From Pseudoalteromonas sp. SMS1 (GTDB lineage: Bacteria > Pseudomonadota > Gammaproteobacteria > Enterobacterales > Alteromonadaceae), in the NCBI RefSeq assembly GCF_021530565.1, contig NZ_JAKGBI010000001.1:248001-312000 (forward strand): a DNA stretch of 64,000 nucleotides, in the 5' to 3' direction. Positions 1-7,800 of the stretch are shown one piece after another (position 1 is the stretch's first letter; each line of letters begins with the position of its first letter). The notes below the pieces were generated by a model that was given only the letters and a program-made list of their open reading frames with translations, was not told where the DNA came from and searched no databases. The position numbers and the translations under genes are program-made.

Positions 1-520
1 TCGCTACTATTTTGTTAAAAATCAGACAAAGTTCGACTCTGTTTTTAGGCATATTTCCGGAGTCAAACGCCAAAGGACGATAGAGGTAAATGGTAGGCCT
101 ATTTTCATAGAAGGCGCCTGTCAAACAGCTATTTTGGCAAACTTCCTTGAGCTCTGCTCTTCCCCAAGATCCACATCTGATTACATAGAACTTGCCAATC
201 AGTATGAAGTCATTTTTGTTAGCGGTGTTCAGCAAATGGGCGTATCTGTTGAGAATGGAAAAAATGCGCAAGGTATAGAAGAAGGGTATATTCGCCCACA
301 GCAAAACTACGCAACACATACACTTGATGATGAAGCCAGAAGATTTATCGCATTGGTGGATGAATGTTATGACCGCAAAAAGCTGGTGGTGATTTCAACA
401 GAGGTCGAATTAGGGTCACTGTATCTGGGGGAACAACTGGCATTTGAGTTCGAGCGAACAAAAAGCAGACTGGTTGAGATGCAATCCTGGCAGTTAGTCG
501 GCTTGCCAATCACAGCATAA
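1..520 (+). CDS. zapE: ZapE/AFG1-like P-loop ATPase, C-terminal part (cut by window start)
   Basis: The reading frame is open from base 2, so the gene begins outside the window and about 172 C-terminal residues are visible. They match the conserved end of the AFG1/ZapE family: a C-x6-LANFLELC stretch, PRSTSDYIELANQY, the DDEARRFIALVDECYDR helix and a terminal EFERTKSRLVEMQS motif. Family members are AAA+-like ATPases; ZapE binds FtsZ in Escherichia coli and mitochondrial AFG1 assists protein turnover. The Walker motifs lie upstream and cannot be checked. It faces rhlE with a hairpin between them. Some genomes carry two AFG1-like genes, so this may be a paralogue rather than the main zapE. Confidence 0.82.
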   Translation, partial: RYYFVKNQTKFDSVFRHISGVKRQRTIEVNGRPIFIEGACQTAILANFLELCSSPRSTSDYIELANQYEVIFVSGVQQMGVSVENGKNAQGIEEGYIRPQQNYATHTLDDEARRFIALVDECYDRKKLVVISTEVELGSLYLGEQLAFEFERTKSRLVEMQSWQLVGLPITA

Positions 521-529
521 AGGAGATTT

Positions 530-558
530 GAAAGAGGCGAGTAAAGTTCACCTCTTTC
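530..558. terminator. Hairpin between convergent zapE-like and rhlE genes
   Basis: GAAAGAGG (530-537) pairs with CCTCTTTC (551-558) around a 13-base loop. It sits between the two convergent stop codons and can serve both strands as a modest terminator. The T-run after it is short. Confidence 0.45.
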
Positions 559-572
559 TATATTAGCTAGAT

Positions 573-1871
573 TTACTTGTCTAACTTTAGCTTCACACCT
601 TTTAGCCTGCTTCTTACAGAACTAATTTTATTGCGGTTTTTGGCTCTCGCCTCACCACTTGCCTGGTTACTCGGTCTATTGGTACGGACTTTTCTTCTTT
701 GGTGGCTCGGCTTTTTACTCAAGTTTTCGATTAAATTGTCACGATTTGCCACCTCGTAACCAGGTAAATAATAACGTTTAATTTTTTGCCCAATTAATGT
801 TTCGATGTGCAGTAAGAACTGCTCCTCTTCACGGCTGACAAAAGAAATTGCCTGGCCGCTGTTACCTGCACGACCTGTTCGACCAATTCTATGAACATAA
901 TCTTCGGCTAAATAAGGGAGATCATAGTTAACTACACGCGGTAAGCCTTCAATGTCGATTCCTCGCGCGGCAACTTCAGTTGCAACAAGTACACGAACCT
1001 TGCCTTCTTTAAACTCTCTTAAAGCACGGCGCCTTGCTCCCTGTTTCTTGTCGCCATGACACACAGTGGCCGCAATCCCGTCTAGCGCTAATTCTTGAAC
1101 AATCGTATCCGCATCATCTTTCATATTGACGAATACCAATACCTGTTGCCAGTTTTTCTTACCGATCAGTTCAGAGAGCAACTCTTTTTTACGTTGCTGT
1201 TCAACCGGATACACAACATGGCGAACAGTTTCAGCAGTGGTATTCTCAGGAGTGGTTTGGACGAGCTTAGGGTCTTTGAGTACTTGCTTGGCGAATTGTT
1301 TAACTTCCGAAGGGAAAGTGGCAGAGAACAACAAAAGCTGTTTATCTTCTCGAGCAAGGCCAATTACTCTGCGCATTTCATCAATAAAGCCCATGTCTAA
1401 CATACGGTCCGCTTCGTCGAGTACTAGATGTTCGATGTTTGACAAATCAACGCTTCCCAAACGAACTAAGTCTAATAAGCGACCCGGTGTCGCTACAACA
1501 ATATCTGCACCTTTCGCCAGACGCTGTGATTGACCTTCTACATTCACACCACCAAAAACAGCGACTGTACGCAGTGACGTATATTTAGAAAAAGATTCGC
1601 AATTGACGGCAATCTGCTCAGCTAACTCTCGAGTAGGTGCTAAAACAAGTGCACGTGGTGAATTTGATGATGTGCCCTTTAGCAGGTTATGGATCACAGG
1701 TAGCGCAAATGCCGCGGTTTTACCCGTCCCTGTTTGCGCTGTAGCCAGGACATCATGCCCCTTTCTAATCACAGGAATGGCCGCCTGTTGAATAGGAGTG
1801 AGCTCTTTGAAGCCGATTTCATCTAAGGCTTCTAACAAAGGCTCCGGGAAACTAAACGATTTAAAATTCAT
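573..1871 (-). CDS. rhlE: DEAD-box ATP-dependent RNA helicase, RhlE type
   Basis: This 432-residue protein has the whole DEAD-box core in order: Q motif (about residues 20-28, GFKELTPIQ), Walker A AQTGTGKT (45-52), PTRELA, TPGR, DEAD, SAT, ARGID and HRIGRTGR. A basic, disordered C-terminal tail of about 60 residues follows, as in RhlE proteins. Such helicases unwind short RNA duplexes in ribosome assembly and mRNA turnover. The ATG at 1871 is preceded by a hairpin (1882-1906) whose 3' arm includes the only Shine-Dalgarno-like bases, so translation may depend on RNA folding. It lies 56 bases downstream of dapA on the same strand and could be partly cotranscribed. Confidence 0.93.
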   Translation of the reverse strand: MNFKSFSFPEPLLEALDEIGFKELTPIQQAAIPVIRKGHDVLATAQTGTGKTAAFALPVIHNLLKGTSSNSPRALVLAPTRELAEQIAVNCESFSKYTSLRTVAVFGGVNVEGQSQRLAKGADIVVATPGRLLDLVRLGSVDLSNIEHLVLDEADRMLDMGFIDEMRRVIGLAREDKQLLLFSATFPSEVKQFAKQVLKDPKLVQTTPENTTAETVRHVVYPVEQQRKKELLSELIGKKNWQQVLVFVNMKDDADTIVQELALDGIAATVCHGDKKQGARRRALREFKEGKVRVLVATEVAARGIDIEGLPRVVNYDLPYLAEDYVHRIGRTGRAGNSGQAISFVSREEEQFLLHIETLIGQKIKRYYLPGYEVANRDNLIENLSKKPSHQRRKVRTNRPSNQASGEARAKNRNKISSVRSRLKGVKLKLDK

Positions 1872-1881
1872 AACAACAAAC

Positions 1882-1906
1882 CTGCGACCAATAATGAGGG
1901 TCGCAG
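1882..1906 (-). promoter_or_regulatory. 5'-UTR hairpin of rhlE covering the ribosome-binding site
   Basis: On the minus strand CTGCGACC (1899-1906 side) pairs perfectly with GGTCGCAG (1882-1889 side) across a nine-base loop. The 3' arm ends in GCAGG, nine bases before the rhlE ATG, so the putative Shine-Dalgarno sequence is inside the stem. It could instead be a weak dapA terminator. Confidence 0.45.
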
Positions 1907-1927
1907 ATTATACGTCATTAATTGGTA

Positions 1928-2842
1928 TTAACAAAGCTTAAGTAGCGTATCATCCACCAAATTTGCTTTTCCGCCAACGATGTACTGTTCATCAATCGCA
2001 TTTATCAAGCTTTGGCCTTGTAACTGCTGTGCTTTATTTAAAGGCACATATGGCAGCCTGAATACGGGACTAACAGCACCAGTCATAATTAGCGCCGTGT
2101 TTATCGCGATTGGATTTGGCTCACAGAAAAGCCAGTTGATCATTGGTGCAAGCTCTTTATTAAGCGTATCATTGCGTTCATCCATCAACTGCCTGAACAG
2201 TTTCGGCACAAGGTTTGATGTAACCGAAATAACACCATGTGACTGACAGAAGTGACGACCATCATGTGCTTCATCATCATTTCCAGACCAACATGCAATT
2301 CCCTGGGCTTCGTAATGCGCAATTCTCTCGTTGCCGGCGCATTCCTTAACACCGATGAAATGCTTATGTTTTGATAATGGTTCAATAATTTCAGGGGTTA
2401 AATCCTGTCCCGTTCGACCCGGTACGTTGTATACAAACGCAGGGCCAATCTCTAATACGCGTGTGAAGTGTTCAATCACCCCTTTATCAGAAGTGCGACC
2501 GTAATAAGGGTTAATTTGAAGTGCAGCATCCATACCTGATGCAAACCCATACTCCGTTGCTTTAATTGCTTCGCGTGTGTTATTGCTTCCTGTATTACCC
2601 ACAATAATCAAGCGCTCAGAAAATTGGCTAACGCTGTGCGCGATGAGCATTAAGTGCTCTTCCCAGTTCATTAATTGGCCTTCGCCAGTTGTGCCACCAA
2701 CAATGATACCGTCGACACCCGCCTCAATTTGAGCTTCAACTAATGCATCATAAGCATTTAAGTCTATCTCTCCATTCATTTTATAAGGCGTTTTAATGGC
2801 TGTAATTAAGCTGGCTTTTTTTATAGTTTGTATACTTCGCAT
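1928..2842 (-). CDS. dapA: 4-hydroxy-tetrahydrodipicolinate synthase, plant-like DapA
   Basis: DapA condenses pyruvate with aspartate semialdehyde at the first step of the lysine/diaminopimelate branch. The 304-residue protein shows the TTGEG motif (about 51-55), the catalytic Tyr in YNVPGRT and the Schiff-base Lys in GVKECAGN. Many segments (TAIKTPY, GNTGSNNTREAI, INPYYGRTS, WSGNDDEAHD, SVTSNLVP, WLFCEPNPI, PVFRLPYVPL) recall the chloroplast DHDPS of plants more than E. coli DapA. I chose the ATG at 2842 because the longer 318-residue form needs a GTG start and adds a non-conserved extension. Close relatives usually have a standard dapA elsewhere, so this may be a second, acquired copy. Confidence 0.88.
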   Translation of the reverse strand: MRSIQTIKKASLITAIKTPYKMNGEIDLNAYDALVEAQIEAGVDGIIVGGTTGEGQLMNWEEHLMLIAHSVSQFSERLIIVGNTGSNNTREAIKATEYGFASGMDAALQINPYYGRTSDKGVIEHFTRVLEIGPAFVYNVPGRTGQDLTPEIIEPLSKHKHFIGVKECAGNERIAHYEAQGIACWSGNDDEAHDGRHFCQSHGVISVTSNLVPKLFRQLMDERNDTLNKELAPMINWLFCEPNPIAINTALIMTGAVSPVFRLPYVPLNKAQQLQGQSLINAIDEQYIVGGKANLVDDTLLKLC

Positions 2843-2991
2843 GCAAATTCTAACTGATTGTGAATATACGATATGTTGTAACACAATTGGCTCTATATGC
2901 CGAGTGTAAAAAGAAAGATTTACAAATTTTCTTGCTTAACGGTGAGAATTAATACAAAATCAAAACACTGTACATTCATCCAGTATGCACT

Positions 2992-3645
2992 ATGCGACTT
3001 TCTGACTACTTGAAAACGAACTTTTACGACACACAAGAACTGTGTAGTTTGCTTAAAATTGACTTACCTCAGTTGCAATTATGGCAAGACAATAGCTTGT
3101 TCCCCAATGCCAGTTACAATATTGAAAATCAAATTAAGTGCAGTTCATATCTTGGCCTATATGAATGCCTAGAAATCACCGACTACTACCCTCGCGGCCT
3201 GATAGAATGGGGTCTAACAATTATTAAACACGACGTGACGCAGTCTAGCCATGCTTATGAATTGTTCCAACAAAAGTATGTTGCGACACTTCAGTCGTGT
3301 GCGCAAAAAGGCATCATTTCTCAAGATGATAAATTTTCTGACGATTTATCAGAGCACATCCAACAGGTTTGGCAGCAGTTCCTTTGCAGCAAATATGGGG
3401 TCATTAGCCAAAATGGGCGGGTTGAAGAAGTGGTATATATTGACCTCGGCCGAGCGATTGTTGATTCAATAACAGAGGATAAAACAAGCCATTCTATTCC
3501 GTTAGCGCAAAGGAGCCCGTTACATGATGCAATTAAATTGCTAAATCGCGCTTTAAGCCACCACGCAGAGCACGAGCGTAGTGCATCATTGCGTGATAAA
3601 TACATTGATAGCGTAATGCAGAAATATGATTTGTCTATTGGTTAA
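2992..3645 (+). CDS. Uncharacterised protein, possibly DUF6058 family
   Basis: This 217-residue soluble protein has no signal peptide or membrane segment. Its N-terminus, with a short helix-turn-helix-like stretch (YDTQELCSLLKIDLPQLQLWQ), resembles a MerR-like or DUF6058-type start, and the rest is mainly helical. I recall DUF6058 proteins in Vibrio and Pseudoalteromonas that look similar, but this rests on memory of overall pattern, not on a search. It is divergent from dapA, with 149 bases between the two starts, and is closed by a strong 16-bp hairpin. Function unknown; a regulatory role is possible because of the N-terminal motif. Confidence 0.6.
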   Translation: MRLSDYLKTNFYDTQELCSLLKIDLPQLQLWQDNSLFPNASYNIENQIKCSSYLGLYECLEITDYYPRGLIEWGLTIIKHDVTQSSHAYELFQQKYVATLQSCAQKGIISQDDKFSDDLSEHIQQVWQQFLCSKYGVISQNGRVEEVVYIDLGRAIVDSITEDKTSHSIPLAQRSPLHDAIKLLNRALSHHAEHERSASLRDKYIDSVMQKYDLSIG

Positions 3646-3692
3646 AAATACCGCGGGTTTGAAAATCGCCGCTTGACAAAAGGCTGAGCACT

Positions 3693-3730
3693 AAATGTAA
3701 AAGCCATTGTTAAAAATGGCTTTTACATTT
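3693..3730. terminator. Strong bidirectional terminator hairpin
   Basis: A perfect 16-bp stem (3693-3708 with 3715-3730) closes a six-base loop. The arms begin AAATGTAAAAGCC and end with its complement, giving A-rich and T-rich flanks on both strands. It lies between two convergent genes and can terminate both. Confidence 0.8.
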
Positions 3731-3766
3731 TAATAATGGCGACGCATGTTTACATTAAAATACTGC

Positions 3767-4027
3767 CTAGTTGGTATTCTCATAATGAGCACGAATAATT
3801 TCAAAACCTTTAAGTACTAATTGTTGGTCTTCGCATAAATTGTCATACCAATCATCAAATTTTTGATCATCGTCTTGTTCGCTCAACACTAAATAATGAG
3901 CAAGTAGTTCTACAATGTCACTGTGATCGCAAGTCAACCCATTAAGTTGCTGGGCTAAAGATGAATGATCCTTATTTTGCAATTCCGCAATGACACCATT
4001 GTCTAATTGTTGTGCTTGTTCAGTCAC
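3767..4027 (-). CDS. Small acidic protein of unknown function
   Basis: The 86-residue protein is acidic and helical, without Cys, signal peptide or membrane segment; its C-terminal half (DDQKFDDWYDNLCEDQQLVLKG) is rich in Asp and Glu. I chose the GTG start at 4027 because AAAGAGG lies eight bases upstream; the longer 108-residue reading starts with TTG and has no such site. It is divergent from rpmE2, so the Zur/Fur-like sites in the shared upstream region may affect it as well. No family recognised. Confidence 0.6.
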   Translation of the reverse strand: MTEQAQQLDNGVIAELQNKDHSSLAQQLNGLTCDHSDIVELLAHYLVLSEQDDDQKFDDWYDNLCEDQQLVLKGFEIIRAHYENTN

Positions 4028-4153
4028 GGCGTTATCCTCTTTCTCGATCTCGCTTCTAGTTATAACAGCCTGATATTGAAGATCCAGTAACAATTTACTT
4101 ATTAGTACAATCAGTAATCAAAATCGTCAAAAAAAATAATTATTAGAATTAAT

Positions 4154-4168
4154 TGAAAACTATTCTCA
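4154..4168. promoter_or_regulatory. Fur-like inverted repeat upstream of rpmE2
   Basis: On the minus strand TGAGAATAGTTTTCA matches the 7-1-7 Fur core TGATAATGATTATCA at about 12 of 15 positions. It is 52 bases upstream of the rpmE2 start and next to a Zur-like site. Fur and Zur sites resemble each other, so it may be a second Zur site. Confidence 0.4.
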
Positions 4169-4178
4169 AATAGAATAA

Positions 4179-4201
4179 TATTTGTGACGTTATCACATTT
4201 C
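4179..4201. promoter_or_regulatory. Candidate Zur box controlling rpmE2-rpmJ2
   Basis: The right half TATCACATTTC differs by one base from the Zur half-site TATAACATTTC; the left half is poor (about 6 of 11). The site ends 18 bases before the rpmE2 ATG, a position where binding would block transcription. Zur repression of Zn-independent L31/L36 genes is established in other bacteria; here it is inferred. Confidence 0.5.
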
Positions 4202-4219
4202 ATAAGGTTTTAATTTAAT

Positions 4220-4477
4220 ATGAAAGCAAATATCCACCCGGATTACCAAGCAGTTGCGTTTCATGACACTGCAGTAGACAAATACTTCATCGTTGGCTCA
4301 ACTATCAAATCTGACAGAACTGTTGAGATTGACGGTAAAGAATACCCTTACGTTCCAATCGATGTATCTAGCGCTTCACACCCGTTTTACACTGGTAAGC
4401 AGAAGATCGTTGCTAGCGATGGTCGCGTTGCTAAGTTCAACCGCCGCTTCAAGAATATTGCTTCAACATCGAAGTAA
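4220..4477 (+). CDS. rpmE2: 50S ribosomal protein L31 type B (zinc-independent)
   Basis: The 85-residue protein begins MKANIHPDY and contains the [11 protein letters not shown] segment typical of L31 type B (YkgM). It has no cysteine, so it lacks the CxxC zinc ribbon of the main L31. In other bacteria this form replaces the zinc form when zinc is scarce, releasing zinc from ribosomes. An AAGG lies 12 bases before the ATG. It is followed by rpmJ2, 96 bases downstream, forming the usual two-gene stand-by set, with Zur/Fur-like sites upstream. Confidence 0.95.
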   Translation: MKANIHPDYQAVAFHDTAVDKYFIVGSTIKSDRTVEIDGKEYPYVPIDVSSASHPFYTGKQKIVASDGRVAKFNRRFKNIASTSK

Positions 4478-4573
4478 TATCTCAAGCAACGCTTTGACAT
4501 CGGCTAGGTTACTAGGCGATGTCAAGACGAGGCCAGTCGCCTAAAATTTATAACATAAGTAAAGGAGCATAAA

Positions 4574-4714
4574 TTGAAAGTTTTAAGTTCATTAAAAAGC
4601 GCAAAGAGTAGACCAGGATGCCAAGTTGTTAAGCGCCGTGGCAAAGTTTACGTGATTTGTAAAACTAACCCTAGATTCAAAGCAGTTCAGGGTAACAAAA
4701 AGAAAAAACGTTAA
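4574..4714 (+). CDS. rpmJ2: 50S ribosomal protein L36 type B (zinc-independent), TTG start
   Basis: This 46-residue gene starts with TTG, with AAAGGAG seven bases upstream. The product begins [17 protein letters not shown] and has [16 protein letters not shown] and a lysine-rich end, matching E. coli YkgO closely. It has only two cysteines (16 and 29) and no CxxC pair or zinc His, so it is the zinc-free form. The PGC region is one residue shorter than in YkgO. It follows rpmE2 and is probably cotranscribed with it; a hairpin lies just after the stop. Automatic callers can miss it because of its length and start codon. Confidence 0.93.
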   Translation: MKVLSSLKSAKSRPGCQVVKRRGKVYVICKTNPRFKAVQGNKKKKR

Positions 4715-4737
4715 TTTAGAGTCTCTGAATTAACAAT

Positions 4738-4761
4738 GAGCACTTTGAAAACAAAGTGCTT
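4738..4761 (+). terminator. Hairpin after rpmJ2
   Basis: GCACTTTG (4740-4747) and CAAAGTGC (4752-4759) form a perfect 8-bp stem with an AAAA loop, extended by one A-T and one G-T pair. The following sequence is pyrimidine-rich, with a T run about 20 bases on. Confidence 0.6.
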
Positions 4762-4825
4762 CTGCTCTCTTCTCTCCTTTTTTATTTCACCTATTACTTA
4801 TTAAATCTATACAAAATTTTAGTCG

Positions 4826-4850
4826 AAAAAAAAGCGGCTAATGCCGCTTT
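4826..4850 (-). terminator. Terminator of the BNR/cadherin exoprotein gene
   Basis: AAAGCGGC (4831-4838) pairs with GCCGCTTT (4843-4850); on the minus strand the stem runs into a tract of about eight T. It starts 12 bases after the stop of the large exoprotein gene. Confidence 0.8.
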
Positions 4851-4861
4851 AAAAGTTGATT

Positions 4862-7800
4862 TTAGCGTTTACGCCTTCTTAATAATGCCAGCGGTAAGCT
4901 CAACAATGTCAAGAAACCAAATGAGCCTGCGTCACCATCATTGTCATCATCATCATTACCTCTCACATCAATTAAGTTGACTGTTACTTCGGTATACTCA
5001 GACATATTCCCGCGAGTATCCTCAGCCCTGACGCCAAACTTAATGACACTTTGGAATTCAAAGTCAAGATTTCCCTGAACCACAATATCCCCATTATCCT
5101 CTACAACAAATGGCGCGTTACCAATTACAAAGAACTCCTTCACTGGTGATGTTTCAGGGTCTGGATCTGAATATTCAAGACGTCCAACAATGGTACCTAA
5201 CGCGGCGTTTTCCCTTATTTCGAACACTTGACCAGCCGGAATCACAGGGTCACGATCACTGCCTGTATCATTTGGATCGTCAATGACGGTTACTTTAACT
5301 TTCGTGTACTCAGATTCGTTGCCTTTATCGTCAATCGCTTTTACAGCAAATTCGAAATACGTATTTGTTTCAAAATCGATATCACCTGATACAGTGACGC
5401 CGCCACTTGTATTGACTTCAAACGGGACATTACCTAACACTTCAAATGACACAATAGAGGCTTCATCGGCATGGTCAAACTCTATTGTTCCTATCACAGT
5501 CCCTATTTCTGAATTTTCCATGACTTCGAACATCTGGCCTTCATCGATTACCGGATCAGAAATATCGTCGTCTGCGCTATCGTTTGTTACAGATACTTCA
5601 ACCTCTGTATACTCCGATGTATTGCCTAATGTATCAACCGCTCGCACAAAGAAACTATATTCATTTTGAATCTCATAATCCAAGGATTCAGTTACAAAGA
5701 TCTCACCAGTTTCATCTATCATGAATGGTACTTCGTCTAAAATCATAAAGCGTTCAACTGGCGACACCTCTGGGTCAGGATCACTAAACGCGAGCATACC
5801 TAATGAAGTGTTCTCGTCATTATTTTCCTGCAATTCGAATGACTGACCTTCTTCAATCATTGGTGCGCGTTTAGGCGCCTCAACAATATCCAAATTAAAG
5901 AACTGCATAACTTCCAGTTCACCATCGCTGACCACTAGTGTCATCTGCTGACTGAACGTTTCAAAAGGTCTTCCCGAGAGAACACCGTCAATAAATGACA
6001 TGCCTGGCACCGAAGGCTCTAGTGAAATCATTAAATTATCACTGTCGACATCTTCAATATGGTCTTTGAAGTCTACCTCAACCAATTCATCTATATACAA
6101 TGTCATATCATCTACAGGTTCAATCACTGGTGCATCATTAACCGCTTTTACCTTGATACTGACCGTATGCTGATTTTCTTCACCGTCGTTATTTGGAACT
6201 GACTCCGTCATCATACCTTTAAATGTAAAGGCATCATCACCATAAAAATCATCATTGGGCTTGTAGCTGACGTTCGCGAAATCAGCTTGTTGTACTTGGT
6301 CCCCAACTTCAAGTACTTCGTCGGCAGACATCAAGGCTCCCCCGGTAGGCGTATCGACAATTTCTACTGAATCATAAGGCTGGCCAAATTCATTGACTAA
6401 TACATCACTCAACATAAGCGACATATCTTCTTGTGTTTCTAAGGTTCTATCAGACTCATTTTTTATCGCAACCTTATAAGTACTGCGACCGTGCGTAAAC
6501 GCAAACAGTTCGGAATCCTTAATAATCAATTTGGCAATATTGGTATTCGCTAAACCTGAACCATCTGCCATCCAATTCATTCCGCCATCAATCGATACAA
6601 AAACGCCCAAGTCAGTACCGACAAATAGCCGTTGTGTATTCGTTGGGTCCACAGCAATTGTCATCGCAGGTACATTGGGTAAGCCATTATCCATTGCTTG
6701 CCAATTTTGGCCACCATCAGTTGTCTTCCACACATGCGTGACATCAAAGTTGGAAAGCGTTGCGTAAATGACCTGATTGTCCTTGGGGTCAAATGCGATT
6801 GAGCTGACAGTTGCGCCACCTTCAAGCGTTGCTTCTACCCATTGAGTTTGTGTATCAGCTTGATCCGCATTGTAAGTGACATAAATTGTGCCACCATTGG
6901 TGCCTGCTGCCACAGCACTATCTGTATTGGGTGCTATGCCTATCGCATAAACTGAACCGTTAAGCACGCCAGATGCAGCCGACCAGCTTTCTGCCTGATT
7001 ATCTGTGCGCCATAATTGACTTCCACCTATCCATAATACTTGTGGGTTTGATGGTGCCATTTCAAATCGTGTAATGAATGGGAATCCATTATCACCGGAG
7101 ATACCCACTGTAGCGCTGCTGAAGCTCTGTCCACCATCTGTTGACTTTTGAATAGACAAGCCCGTATTTTCAGCGAACATAACATCAGGATTTGTTGGAT
7201 CAATTGCAGTCCATCCACCATCACCACCGAGTATTTCTATCCAACCATTGAATCCGCCATCTTGACCGGACAATGTCCCGTTATCTTGTGTACCACCAAA
7301 ATAACTTTCCCCATCAGGTTTGACTGTTCCATGATAGAATTGTGTTACCGCATACCCATTATTAAGTGTTGACCAACTTACTCGTTGCGCAGGATCTGCA
7401 GCAGTATTTCCGCACACTTCATTGAGCGTTAAGCGACCTGACAGCGCATTATCAGTTCTCTGTATCCCCCCATCGTTCCCCACAAACATCGTTGTATTCG
7501 TTGTGCCATTGTAATCTGGATGGAATACAATCTCATGTTGGTCTGCGTGAGCATACTGCGGGTTAGTCGGATCAAACCACCAAACGCTTGTCGGCACAAA
7601 TGACTGTCCGCCATCGTCTGAACGAAATACATCAATACCCCCAGTCCAAACAACATCTGGGTTAATCGGATCCACCGCGATAATGTTATCGTACCAGCCT
7701 TGGTTAAAGAACTGAGCCGTGCCACCAAAGCACTGATCAAACAGCCCGAAAACCGTATTACTTAACAGTAATTTCGTGAAAGAGTCGGCAGTATCTTGCG

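Noticed and set aside
1126..1533. 135-residue open frame opposite rhlE
   Set aside because: Antisense shadow of the conserved helicase; no ribosome-binding site or family.
4183..4197. CRP-like palindrome TGTGA-5-TCACA before rpmE2
   Set aside because: The spacer is five rather than six bases, and the same bases fit a Zur site better given the neighbouring gene.
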